From positions 1-64,000 of the forward strand of contig JAAFIP010000004.1 of NCBI GenBank assembly GCA_013297865.1: a stretch of DNA of 64,000 nucleotides. Reading direction: 5' to 3'. Origin of the DNA: Polaromonas sp. Lineage in GTDB: Bacteria; Pseudomonadota; Gammaproteobacteria; Burkholderiales; Burkholderiaceae_C. The position numbers were made by a program, and so were the translations under genes. Below the pieces are notes generated by a model. It was given only the letters and a program-made list of their open reading frames with translations. It ran no database searches and was not told the origin of the DNA. This document shows positions 1 through 6,967 of the stretch, piece by piece (the first letter of the stretch is position 1; each line of letters starts with the position of its first letter).

Positions 1-57
1 AGCATCAGCTTCACGCAGAAACCCAATGATCTGCTCTTCTGTGAATCTCTTCTTCAT
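1..57 (-). CDS. IS3-family transposase OrfA, N-terminal fragment
   Basis: Nineteen codons starting at ATG 57 and running off the window: MKKRFTEEQIIGFLREADA. This is the usual beginning of IS3-family OrfA, the helix-turn-helix DNA-binding half that is joined to the DDE integrase OrfB by programmed frameshifting. An AAGGAA ribosome site lies about 9 bases upstream of the start codon. The helix-turn-helix core and OrfB lie outside the window, so whether the element is intact is unknown. Confidence 0.8.
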   Translation of the reverse strand, partial: MKKRFTEEQIIGFLREADA

Positions 58-125
58 CGTCCAATTTCCTTTCAAGGCTAATTGGACTCCGAATCGCGGC
101 GTTGCTGTTTATTGGGGGCAGGTCA
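1..125 (-). mobile_element. End of an IS3-family insertion sequence (truncated by window edge)
   Basis: The first 125 bases read on the minus strand as the upstream end of an IS3-family element. The outer end is TGACCTGCCCCC at about position 125, a terminus typical of the family, followed by about 50 noncoding bases and the start of an orfA transposase gene at position 57. Only this end is in the window, so the target duplication cannot be checked. The insertion lies exactly at the 3' end of the neighbouring methyltransferase gene, whose last codons and stop are IS-derived. The family is seen from sequence and recall; the exact group is uncertain. Confidence 0.75.
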
Positions 126-891
126 CTAGTCCAAACACACACGGCGCAGCTAAAGCAGACATCGTATTGACTTGTTGGTAGCCCGCGCGATGCTCTTTCA
201 CTAAAGCACTACGGGTCACTGCAGTAGCCAAAGTCAAGCCACTAGAAATGCTCAGCCGTGTACTGGGAGAAAGTGTTTTCAGTAGCGCCTCCCATACCGC
301 AGCATTCCGATATGGCGTTTCAATAAACAACTGCGTTTGCCCGGTTTTCATTGCCAAGGCCTCTAGCGCCTTGATGCGTTGCACGCGTTGTTCAGCGTCT
401 TGCGGCAGGTAGCCTACGAAGGCGAAGTTTTGGCCGTTCAGGCCGCTGGCGGCCAGGGCTAGTAGGAGGGAGCAGGGGCCGACGAGGGGCACAACGGTGA
501 TGCCTAGCGCATGCGCTGCGCGCACCACGGAGCTGCCGGGGTCGGCTATGGCGGGCATGCCGGCTTCGCTGATGAGGCCTACGTTGTGGCCTTGGAGGGC
601 GGCTTGTAGCAGGGGTTTGGCGTCGAAGCTGCCGGGGCCGTGGTCGCCTTTTTTATGTACCTCGCGCGGCAGTTCGGTGATGATGTGTTGCTGCACAGGC
701 ACGGCCAGGGGCAGCACTTCGCCCACGCGCTTGAGCACGGCGCGGGTGGTCTTGGCGTTTTCGCAGATCCAGTGGGTCAGGCTGGCGGCCACCTGCAGTG
801 TGCCCAGGGGCAGGGCGTCGGTGATGGGGGCTTGGCTTTCGCAGCCAAAGTCCAGCGGGGCGGGAACGAGGTAGAGCGTGCCTGGGGTCAT
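109..891 (-). CDS. RsmI-like SAM-dependent methyltransferase (tetrapyrrole methylase fold), 3' end replaced by IS
   Basis: Cytoplasmic S-adenosylmethionine-dependent methyltransferase of the tetrapyrrole-methylase superfamily, related to RsmI, which methylates C1402 of 16S rRNA; this paralogue's target is not known to me. The SAM-site motif SEAGMPAIADPGS, the LVGPCSLLLALAASGL segment and FVGYLPQ are intact. I chose ATG 891 (MTPGTLYLVPAPLDFG) because homologues begin this way; ATG 906 would add MNENP. The natural C-terminus of the family ends around a VF-L-L/G stretch. Here, after VFGL, the last codons VTCPQ and the stop come from the IS end, so the protein is probably full length with a few altered terminal residues. 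In related genomes this gene precedes maf and yceD, as here. Confidence 0.85.
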   Translation of the reverse strand: MTPGTLYLVPAPLDFGCESQAPITDALPLGTLQVAASLTHWICENAKTTRAVLKRVGEVLPLAVPVQQHIITELPREVHKKGDHGPGSFDAKPLLQAALQGHNVGLISEAGMPAIADPGSSVVRAAHALGITVVPLVGPCSLLLALAASGLNGQNFAFVGYLPQDAEQRVQRIKALEALAMKTGQTQLFIETPYRNAAVWEALLKTLSPSTRLSISSGLTLATAVTRSALVKEHRAGYQQVNTMSALAAPCVFGLVTCPQ

Positions 892-1028
892 GGGGTTCTC
901 ATTCATTTAGTGGAGCAGATTGTCCTGGAATCCATCGCGAGGGACTTGAAAAACTGCTCAGGACTTCGTTATATATCCATTACAGATCCAATACCATGCC
1001 TTTTTCTATGATGGGCAGTCGGTAGCAG

Positions 1029-1637
1029 ATGTTAACCATTGAGGAGTTGTTTATGCCGTTACCTGTCGGATGGTCTTGGGGAGAATTTCCCTGCCCTGCA
1101 GTGAAGGGACTTGCAGAGGCCTTAGCAGACTATGATTACTTTGGTAAGAGAGGACGTTTGCAATGGGTGGGAAGGTACAAGGCTGACCGCCACGCGGCAG
1201 GGCTGGCCCTGGACATCATGCTGCATGACAAAGGGGGTAAAGCCGATGGCTCTAGGCAGGCCTGGGCGCTGGAGTTCATCGACATCATGAAAAACCAAAC
1301 TGGCCTGATCGGCTGGCGGCAGATTATTTTTCAGGACAAACTGCTCAAATGCGATGATGAGGGTAACGTCGAGGAGCTGGACTACTCCAAGGGAGATCAC
1401 AACGACCATATCCATATTGACTGGGTGAGCTGGACTTACGGCGTCAAGGAGTTCAACGGCTCTCGCAATATCTCGGGGTCGGACATACCTAAAGCTGACG
1501 TCCCGGATTGGATGGCGGCGGTAAAACGGGATTTGTGGCGCAAAAGCTCGCCATTAGCTAATTCGACCAGCATAAGTTTTCATTGTCGAAGTTTTTTCAG
1601 TATTCTGATGGCAGCTCCGTATGAAAAAGATTATTAA
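1029..1637 (+). CDS. Putative M15-like zinc peptidase (peptidoglycan), possibly 3'-truncated
   Basis: 202 residues without a clear signal peptide. Two metal-site signatures match M15/MepA-type zinc peptidases that cut D-amino-acid bonds in peptidoglycan: RHAAGLALD around residues 54-62 (His and Asp ligands) and DHNDHIHID around residues 122-130. These motifs and their spacing are what is seen; the activity is inferred. The last ~25 residues (after KRDLW) look non-native, which suggests a deletion or frameshift at the 3' end. The gene is inserted between the methyltransferase and maf, which are usually adjacent, so it is probably a later arrival. It could be an endolysin-like or effector protein. 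Confidence 0.55.
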   Translation: MLTIEELFMPLPVGWSWGEFPCPAVKGLAEALADYDYFGKRGRLQWVGRYKADRHAAGLALDIMLHDKGGKADGSRQAWALEFIDIMKNQTGLIGWRQIIFQDKLLKCDDEGNVEELDYSKGDHNDHIHIDWVSWTYGVKEFNGSRNISGSDIPKADVPDWMAAVKRDLWRKSSPLANSTSISFHCRSFFSILMAAPYEKDY

Positions 1638-1679
1638 AAGAGATTGCGCCACTAACACGACACGGGCAGACACAACCAC

Positions 1680-2357
1680 TTAAAGCAACCGCACCCCCGC
1701 AGCGCGAATCATCCGCGCGGTGCGGATCAGTGGCAGGCCGATCAGGGCGGTGGGGTCGTCGTTGTCGATGCGCTCGAGCAGCGCGATGCCCAGGCCTTCG
1801 CTTTTGGCGCTGCCTGCGCAGTCATAGGGTTGCTCGGCGCGCAGGTAGTTTTCGATTTCTTCGTCACTCAAGTGGCGAAACACCACGCTCACCTGCGCCA
1901 CGTCCTGCTGCACGAAGCCGCTGTCTTGGCAGACCACGGCCAGTGCGGTGTGGAAGATGACGGTGTGTCCGCGCATGCGGCGCAGCTGCTCGGTGGCGCG
2001 CTCGTGTGTGCCGGGCTTGCCCAGGGGTTCACCATGCAGGTCGGCTACCTGGTCAGAGCCGATCACCACCGCCTGCGGGAACTGCGCGGCCACGGCGCGG
2101 GCCTTGGCCAGCGCCAGGCGCTGCGCCAGCGCCAGCGGGGCCTCGCCAGCCAACGGCGTTTCGTCCACGTCGGGGGCGGCCACCTCGAAAGGCACGGCCA
2201 GGCGCTGCAGCAGCTCGCGGCGGTAGCGTGAGGTGGAGCCCAGCACCAAGGCGCGGGACGCGGACGCTGCGCCAGTCGATGCCACATCGGACGAGAGGGC
2301 CGAGCTAAGGGCGGGTGTAACCGCGGGTTCGACAGAAGTTGATTGCAAAGAAGCCAT
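1680..2357 (-). CDS. yceF: Maf/YceF nucleotide pyrophosphatase (7-methyl-GTP type)
   Basis: Cytoplasmic Maf-family house-cleaning pyrophosphatase that hydrolyses modified nucleoside triphosphates; the link to yceD suggests the YceF branch (m7GTP). Visible motifs are the Maf signature GSTSRYRREL (residues 40-49), DVDE (63-66), SDQV (101-104) and GKP (113-115). The first ~34 residues are an Ala/Ser-rich extension without family similarity, so the real start may lie inside it. It is divergent from yceD with only 28 bases between the start codons, so the promoter of one gene must overlap the other. Confidence 0.92.
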   Translation of the reverse strand: MASLQSTSVEPAVTPALSSALSSDVASTGAASASRALVLGSTSRYRRELLQRLAVPFEVAAPDVDETPLAGEAPLALAQRLALAKARAVAAQFPQAVVIGSDQVADLHGEPLGKPGTHERATEQLRRMRGHTVIFHTALAVVCQDSGFVQQDVAQVSVVFRHLSDEEIENYLRAEQPYDCAGSAKSEGLGIALLERIDNDDPTALIGLPLIRTARMIRAAGVRLL

Positions 2358-2385
2358 AGCCCGATTCTCTTACACTCTGGGGATT

Positions 2386-2973
2386 ATGAGCACGCCACCT
2401 GCCACTTCGGCCCATTCTTCTGCACAGCCAGCGCCCCCCGCGCTGCGGCTGAACATTCCCGCCGTCACGCTGGCGGCCGAGCGCCTGTCGGGCAGCGACC
2501 CGCTGGCCCACTACCCGCGCCTGCTGCCCGATCTGCATGCCTCAGACACCGCCCACGCCGACAAAACCGTGGACTGGAGCGTGCAGGGCGAAACCCTCAC
2601 GCCCCCAGGCGGCCAGGCCCAGCCCTGGATACACCTGCAGCTGCGCACCCATCTGCCCATGACCTGCCAGCGCTGCCTGGGCGAGGTGCTGATGCCGCTG
2701 GAGCTGGACTACAGCTACCGCTTTGTGGCCGACGAGGCCACCGCCGAGATCGAGGACGAAGCCTCGGTCGAAGACATCCTGGTCACGTCGCGGCAGTTTG
2801 ACCTGCGCGAGCTGATTGAAGACGAGCTCTTGATGGAGCTGCCCCTGGTGCCCAAGCACGAGGTCTGCCCCGAGCCGGTCAAGCTCGCTTCCTCGGACGA
2901 AGACTTCAAGGCCGCGCTGACCCAAAAGCCCAATGCGTTTGCCGTTTTAGGCAGTCTGAAGAAGAATTCTTAA
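2386..2973 (+). CDS. yceD: YceD (DUF177), 23S rRNA accumulation protein
   Basis: 195-residue DUF177/YceD protein, needed in E. coli for normal 23S rRNA accumulation. The conserved CQRC (residues 94-97) and the downstream acidic helix RELIEDELLMELP with C161 are present. The start ATG 2386 (MSTPPATS) is chosen because an in-frame ATG further upstream (2233) lies inside the divergent maf gene. In most proteobacteria yceD is followed at once by rpmF (ribosomal protein L32) and plsX-fabH. Here the stop is followed by an interspersed repeat and a convergent enoyl-CoA hydratase gene, so the operon is broken at this point. Confidence 0.9.
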   Translation: MSTPPATSAHSSAQPAPPALRLNIPAVTLAAERLSGSDPLAHYPRLLPDLHASDTAHADKTVDWSVQGETLTPPGGQAQPWIHLQLRTHLPMTCQRCLGEVLMPLELDYSYRFVADEATAEIEDEASVEDILVTSRQFDLRELIEDELLMELPLVPKHEVCPEPVKLASSDEDFKAALTQKPNAFAVLGSLKKNS

Positions 2974-2990
2974 AGCAAAAAAGCCCGTCA

Positions 2991-3032
2991 GCCCAATAAA
3001 ATATCGCGGGAGCAGCTATTAAAAAGATAGTA
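2991..3032 (+). repeat. Interspersed repeat copy 1
   Basis: Contains CCAATAAAATATCGCGGG followed by AGCAGCTATTAAAA. It occupies the whole gap between yceD and the convergent enoyl-CoA hydratase gene, exactly where rpmF would be expected. Confidence 0.9.
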
Positions 3033-3033
3033 A

Positions 3034-3867
3034 TCAGGCCTGCTCTCTGAAAGGCACCAGCTTGGCCAGCGGCGTAAATTCTGCGCTGCGGCGCTCTTTC
3101 ATGGCGGCTACGGCCTCGCGCACATGGGCGTTGCTCCAGATGCCCGCCTGCAGCCAGCCCATCTGCTTGAGCGCATCTTCAGTGCTGTGGTCGCGCGCGT
3201 ACGCAATGGCCTGTTTGGTGCCCCAGATGGCCACCGGCGGTTTGGCGGCTATTTCTGTAGCCGTGGCCAGCGCAGCGGCCAGCATCTCGTCCTGCGTGGC
3301 AAACACCTCATTGACCAGGCCATAAGCCTGCGCCTTGGCCGCGGCCAAGCGGCGGCCTGTGTAGGCATATTCCTTGACGATGGCCTCGGGGATCAGCTTG
3401 GGCAGGCGCTGCAGGGTGCCCACGTCGGCCACCATGCCAACGTTGATCTCCTGGATACAGAAAAACGCGTCTTCGGTGGCATAGCGGATACAGCAGGCGG
3501 TTGCCATGTCTACTGCGCCGCCAATGCAACCCCCCTGGATGGCCACGATCACGGGGATGCGCAGGGTCTCCAGTTTGGTGAACGTGGCCTGCATGTCGGT
3601 CAGGCTGTCGAAAATCAAGGCCCGGCCCTCGGGGCTTTGGTCGTCCATGGCAATGGCGCTGCTGAAGGTCTCCAGCGCCATGCCTGCGCTGAAATGCTTG
3701 CCGGTGGACGAGATCAGCAGTGCGCGGGCCGTGCCTTCGCGGTGGATCTGTGTCAGCGCCTCGTCCAGCTCGCGCCAGAACAGCGGGTGCATGGTGTTAA
3801 GCGACTCGGGGCGGCACAGCGTGAGGTGGGCGACGTGGTTGGTGTGGGTGAGGCTAAAGCAGTGCAT
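3034..3867 (-). CDS. Enoyl-CoA hydratase/isomerase, dienoyl-CoA isomerase (ECH1) type
   Basis: 277-residue crotonase-fold enzyme acting on fatty acyl-CoA thioesters in the cytoplasm. The closest pattern is delta3,5-delta2,4-dienoyl-CoA isomerase: the three acidic residues known from mammalian ECH1 align with D120 (in GGAVDM), E140 (QEINVG) and D148 (ADVGTLQRLPK), with the same spacings of 20 and 8. The oxyanion-hole segments GKHFSAGMAL and IQGGCIGG are present. ATG 3867 is selected because CAGGAG sits just upstream. The gene stands alone, convergent with yceD and divergent from the DUF3455 gene. Confidence 0.85.
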   Translation of the reverse strand: MHCFSLTHTNHVAHLTLCRPESLNTMHPLFWRELDEALTQIHREGTARALLISSTGKHFSAGMALETFSSAIAMDDQSPEGRALIFDSLTDMQATFTKLETLRIPVIVAIQGGCIGGAVDMATACCIRYATEDAFFCIQEINVGMVADVGTLQRLPKLIPEAIVKEYAYTGRRLAAAKAQAYGLVNEVFATQDEMLAAALATATEIAAKPPVAIWGTKQAIAYARDHSTEDALKQMGWLQAGIWSNAHVREAVAAMKERRSAEFTPLAKLVPFREQA

Positions 3868-3990
3868 GGCAGGCTCCTGAAAACAAGGCTTCACTGTAGC
3901 CCAAGCCGCCTTGTCGGCCTGTCGCCCGCGCAGCTGGGGGCGGGTGGAAGGGCTGTTTAGGCAGTTTGGGCCAGATTTTTTGCACCGGCC

Positions 3991-4017
3991 TGAATCCATG
4001 GGCGCAATGCGCGCGTA
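3991..4017 (+). promoter_or_regulatory. Predicted ECF-sigma promoter, site 1
   Basis: TGAATCCA at 3991-3998 and CGTA at 4014-4017, 15 bases apart, ending 36 bases before the DUF3455 start. One of five matching sites in the 4-12.5 kb block; the ECF sigma gene itself has one. Confidence 0.7.
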
Positions 4018-4053
4018 CCAGTGACGTCATCCACTTTTTTACAGGAGATTTCC

Positions 4054-4605
4054 ATGCGTCGTTTTGTCTCTACTTTCAGCGCAGTGTCTGCCGCTTGCGC
4101 CCTGGTTGCCTGCGCGTCTGCGCCGATGATGGCCAAACCCTTTGATCAGTCTGCCATGCCAGCGGCCGTGCAGGTGCCTGCAGGCAACAAGGTGGTGCTG
4201 GAAACCGTGGGCGTGGGCCAGATCACCTACGAGTGCCGTGTGAAGGCCAACACCACCGACCAGTTTGAATGGGTGTTTGTCGGCCCGGATGCCAAGTTGA
4301 TGGACCGCAGCGGCAAGGAGATTGGCAAATACTTTGGCCCCCCTGCGACATGGCAGAGCATGGACGGCTCCAAGGTCACAGGCGCGCAGGTGGCAGTGTC
4401 GCCCGCCCAGCCTGGCGCCATCCCGCTGCAGCTGGTCAAGGCCAATCCCGCCATGGGCAACGGCGCCATGCAAGGCACCAGCTACATCCAGCGCGTGGCC
4501 ACCCAGGGCGGCGTAGCCCCCGCCAAGGCCTGCAACGCCAGCATGGTCAGCGTCAAAGAGATCGTGCAGTACCAGGCCGACTATATTTTCTGGCGCGCAG
4601 TCTGA
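4054..4605 (+). CDS. DUF3455 lipoprotein
   Basis: 183-residue protein with a lipoprotein signal (lipobox LVAC, lipidated C20) followed by a DUF3455 domain whose function is unknown; fungal and bacterial members are extracellular. The start ATG 4054 follows a good AGGAGA site; an upstream in-frame ATG (4021) has none. The gene is preceded by the TGAATCCA-N15-CGTA element and followed by a strong hairpin terminator, so it is a single-gene unit that I infer belongs to the local ECF regulon. It is probably anchored in the outer membrane or periplasm. Confidence 0.85.
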   Translation: MRRFVSTFSAVSAACALVACASAPMMAKPFDQSAMPAAVQVPAGNKVVLETVGVGQITYECRVKANTTDQFEWVFVGPDAKLMDRSGKEIGKYFGPPATWQSMDGSKVTGAQVAVSPAQPGAIPLQLVKANPAMGNGAMQGTSYIQRVATQGGVAPAKACNASMVSVKEIVQYQADYIFWRAV

Positions 4606-4625
4606 GGTCTTTTCTGCGCAAAAAA

Positions 4626-4652
4626 GCCTGCCATCGTCGTTCGATGGCAGGC
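4626..4652. terminator. Bidirectional intrinsic terminator
   Basis: An 11-bp perfect stem, GCCTGCCATCG / CGATGGCAGGC, with a 5-base loop. It is preceded by AAAAAA and followed by TCTTT, and lies between two convergent genes. Confidence 0.85.
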
Positions 4653-4676
4653 TCTTTGATGGCGCTTGCGCAGGCT

Positions 4677-5372
4677 TTAGCTGCGGCGGCGGCGCGGCAC
4701 AATCTGCAGCTGCACGCCCAGCTTGGCAGGCGCTGCGCCCACGGTAGCCTGCTGCATCGGCAGGTCCAGCAGTTGCTCGGCATGCCACACCTTGACCTGC
4801 ACGCTGCCCTCGGGCACGTCGTCAAACTGGGCTACCCCGTCTGCGCCGGTTTTAGCAGTCCATGCCGAGTCGCTCACATACACATGCCCGCGCATCGAGC
4901 CATGCAGATAGCAGCCCAGCAGCACAGCGCTTTGCGCACCGGCTTTATCCATCGCTACTTCCACCGATTTGCCAGGCTTGCCCTCAGACTTGCCTTCCAG
5001 ACGCAGGTCAATCGCACCGGCCTGCTTGGTGTCGCTGAACTGCGCTGCGCCCGCCGCGCTGCTGCGCACATGGTGGTCCCAGGGGTCGTTGTTGACAAAG
5101 CGCACTTTCGCGCCCACGCCCACCACCGTGACCGCAGGAACAAACTGCATTTTTTCCTGCGCGATGGTGGCCTGCAGCGGCAGTGCAGCCCTGGCAGTGC
5201 CCTTGCCACTGGGCAGCAGCACCACCACGGCATCTGCTGTGGGTTTGCCCTCCTTGTCCACCACGGTGACACTGAAACTGCCCGCATTTGCGATACCAAA
5301 TAGGCTGCTAGCCCAATAGAATATCGCGGGAGCAGCTATAAATTTAGTAGCGTTTTGCCAGAATGTGTGCAT
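4677..5372 (-). CDS. Periplasmic cupredoxin-type copper protein
   Basis: 231 residues. The N-terminal 30 residues form a signal peptide, and residues 8-21 of it are encoded by an interspersed repeat (copy 2). The mature protein has a plastocyanin-like domain with a full type-1 copper set: H100 or H101 (DPWDHH), C154, H157 and M160 (GCYLHGSM). A C-terminal segment (ADGVAQFDDVPEG) resembles carboxypeptidase-regulatory repeats. Such proteins are often annotated as methylamine utilisation proteins but probably carry electrons or bind copper in the periplasm. It is the last gene of the DUF3034-haemoglobin-cupredoxin unit. Confidence 0.85.
   Translation of the reverse strand: MHTFWQNATKFIAAPAIFYWASSLFGIANAGSFSVTVVDKEGKPTADAVVVLLPSGKGTARAALPLQATIAQEKMQFVPAVTVVGVGAKVRFVNNDPWDHHVRSSAAGAAQFSDTKQAGAIDLRLEGKSEGKPGKSVEVAMDKAGAQSAVLLGCYLHGSMRGHVYVSDSAWTAKTGADGVAQFDDVPEGSVQVKVWHAEQLLDLPMQQATVGAAPAKLGVQLQIVPRRRRS
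5311..5350 (+). repeat. Interspersed repeat copy 2, inside the cupredoxin signal-peptide codons
   Basis: CCAATAGAATATCGCGGG followed by AGCAGCTATAAATTTAGTAG. Read on the minus strand in the gene's frame it gives FIAAPAIFYW, the hydrophobic core of the signal peptide. Confidence 0.95.
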
Positions 5373-5393
5373 TTGCAGTCTCCGGTTGAAAGT

Positions 5394-5825
5394 TTATTTG
5401 ACGGTAATGATGTCGCGGTGCATCGGCGCCAGCAGGGCCAGCAGCCTGTTTTGTGCACGAAACGGAATCTTCTGTGCGTCCATGCTCAGCTGCAGCACCT
5501 CTACCAGGGCATTGAAATGGCCTTTGGTGATGTCCATCTCGCTGTGCGCGCTTTTCATGTCAACGCCTTTGTATTTGCAGGGCCCGCCGCTGAGCTGGCA
5601 GATCTGGCTGACCAACTGCTCTTTGAGGTTTTGCTGGTTGGCTTTGGCAAAAAACGGCTCCATGCGCGGGTCTTTGAGCAGGCGCGGCACAAAGTCGTCC
5701 ATCAGCGCTGTCAGCCCGGCTTGTTGCCCCAGGCTCTGGTACAGGCTGTCGTCAGCCCAGGCACTGGTGCTGGTGCTGGCCATGCTGGCCGCAGCAATCG
5801 CCCATGCGATACATAATTTTTTCAT
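5394..5825 (-). CDS. Secreted group 1 truncated haemoglobin
   Basis: 143 residues: a Sec signal peptide (residues 1-24, ending TSAWA) followed by a 2-on-2 globin of the group 1 (TrHbN) type. H94 in MKSAHSEMDITKGHF fits the proximal haem ligand (F8), and FAKANQQNLKEQLVSQICQLSGGP fits helices B-E. Group 1 globins bind O2 and NO, often detoxifying NO. A periplasmic location is unusual, because most are cytoplasmic. The gene follows DUF3034 by 26 bases and precedes the cupredoxin gene, so electron transfer between the globin and the copper protein is possible but unproven. Confidence 0.85.
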   Translation of the reverse strand: MKKLCIAWAIAAASMASTSTSAWADDSLYQSLGQQAGLTALMDDFVPRLLKDPRMEPFFAKANQQNLKEQLVSQICQLSGGPCKYKGVDMKSAHSEMDITKGHFNALVEVLQLSMDAQKIPFRAQNRLLALLAPMHRDIITVK

Positions 5826-5851
5826 GAAAAATCCTTACGAATGTGGTTAAT

Positions 5852-6766
5852 TCAGTACGCGGCCTGCACCGACAGGTAGCTACCCTTCTGGCGGCGCTTG
5901 TCGGTGGTGGCAGGCACGATGGTGCCCAGGTCGACATAGGCCAGGGTCAGTGAGAGGTGCTTGCTGGGCGCCCAGGCCACAAACAGGTCCTTCCAGTCCT
6001 GCGCGCGCAGGCCATCGCCCAGGCCAGCTGCCTGGCCTGCGGTTTGCAGGTGGTTGGGCATCTTGCGGTATTCAGCGCCCACGGCCAGGTTTTTGCGCAG
6101 CAGCAGGGCCACCGACACCTCGGGCTGCAGCCGATAGCTGTTGCGGGCGCCGCCCAGTGTGGCGCCAAAGCCGAGCAATCCGTTTTGGTTGGCCTTGGTG
6201 GCGCGCAAGGTGCCATTGACCAGGATGCCCTGGCCCAGAAACAGCTTGGTCGCGCTCACATAGGCGTCCACACCGCGGCGCTTGGCACCCAGTGCGTCCA
6301 GCGTAGGGTCCAGGCCGCTGCTGTCCAATGATTTGAACTCCAGCCCGGCGGCTATCTGCGGCATCAAGCTGTCACTGTCGAGCACAGCGTCCCCTGCCAG
6401 CTTGATTTTGCCGCCCACAATCGTCTGGCGCAGATGCAGGCCTGGCAGACCCAGCGCGGTGCCTGTAATGCCTGTCTTGAGGTCTTGTCGCGCTACAGAG
6501 ACTTCAACGCGGTCGAATATGCCTATCGCAGCGCCATAAGCGTTCAGGCCATAGTCGTTGGTGTTCACGCGGGTGAAGTGCGCGGTTGCACCAATCTCGC
6601 CTGCACTGGCGTTGCTGCCGATCACGGCCCACGGCGTAAGCCCGCCACCGGCTGCGCCATCGATGCTGCTGACGCCCCCCGTGAGCAGCAGTTTGCCCGA
6701 GTCCGCCTGCGCTGCGCCTATGCACAGCAGACTGATAGCGGCCAGAGCCAGAGTATTCAAACGCAT
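5852..6766 (-). CDS. DUF3034 outer-membrane-like protein
   Basis: 304 residues with a clear signal peptide (residues 1-21, ending AAQA) and a DUF3034 body. The repeated amphipathic strands, many Gly and aromatic residues and the terminal Tyr (VQAAY) fit an outer-membrane beta-barrel. Function unknown. It is the first gene of a three-gene unit with the secreted haemoglobin and cupredoxin genes. A TGAATCCA-N15-CGTA element faces it 39 bases upstream, so I infer control by the nearby ECF sigma factor. Confidence 0.82.
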   Translation of the reverse strand: MRLNTLALAAISLLCIGAAQADSGKLLLTGGVSSIDGAAGGGLTPWAVIGSNASAGEIGATAHFTRVNTNDYGLNAYGAAIGIFDRVEVSVARQDLKTGITGTALGLPGLHLRQTIVGGKIKLAGDAVLDSDSLMPQIAAGLEFKSLDSSGLDPTLDALGAKRRGVDAYVSATKLFLGQGILVNGTLRATKANQNGLLGFGATLGGARNSYRLQPEVSVALLLRKNLAVGAEYRKMPNHLQTAGQAAGLGDGLRAQDWKDLFVAWAPSKHLSLTLAYVDLGTIVPATTDKRRQKGSYLSVQAAY

Positions 6767-6805
6767 GGAAATCCCTTAAGTCGAAAAACAGGTTGCTGCA
6801 CTGGA

Positions 6806-6832
6806 TACGCAAGTCGCAGGGATTTGGATTCA
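6806..6832 (-). promoter_or_regulatory. Predicted ECF-sigma promoter, site 3 (minus strand)
   Basis: On the minus strand TGAATCCA (6832-6825) and CGTA (6809-6806) are 15 bases apart and drive the DUF3034-haemoglobin-cupredoxin unit. It is back-to-back with site 2 in the same intergenic region. Confidence 0.7.
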
Positions 6833-6864
6833 ACATCAAGGCACAAATTTTTTTCGCACCGCGC

Positions 6865-6892
6865 TGAATCCAAACGCGAGCACAGCTGCGTA
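6865..6892 (+). promoter_or_regulatory. Predicted ECF-sigma promoter, site 2
   Basis: TGAATCCA at 6865-6872 and CGTA at 6889-6892, 16 bases apart, pointing at the ferritin-like gene (start 6968). The two divergent sites lie in one 201-base intergenic region. Confidence 0.7.
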
Positions 6893-6967
6893 AAGCCAAC
6901 ACCTGCGGGATCGGCTTGCGGGATTTCTCTCCAACACCCATCACTTTATTTTTTAGGTAGGCACTTT

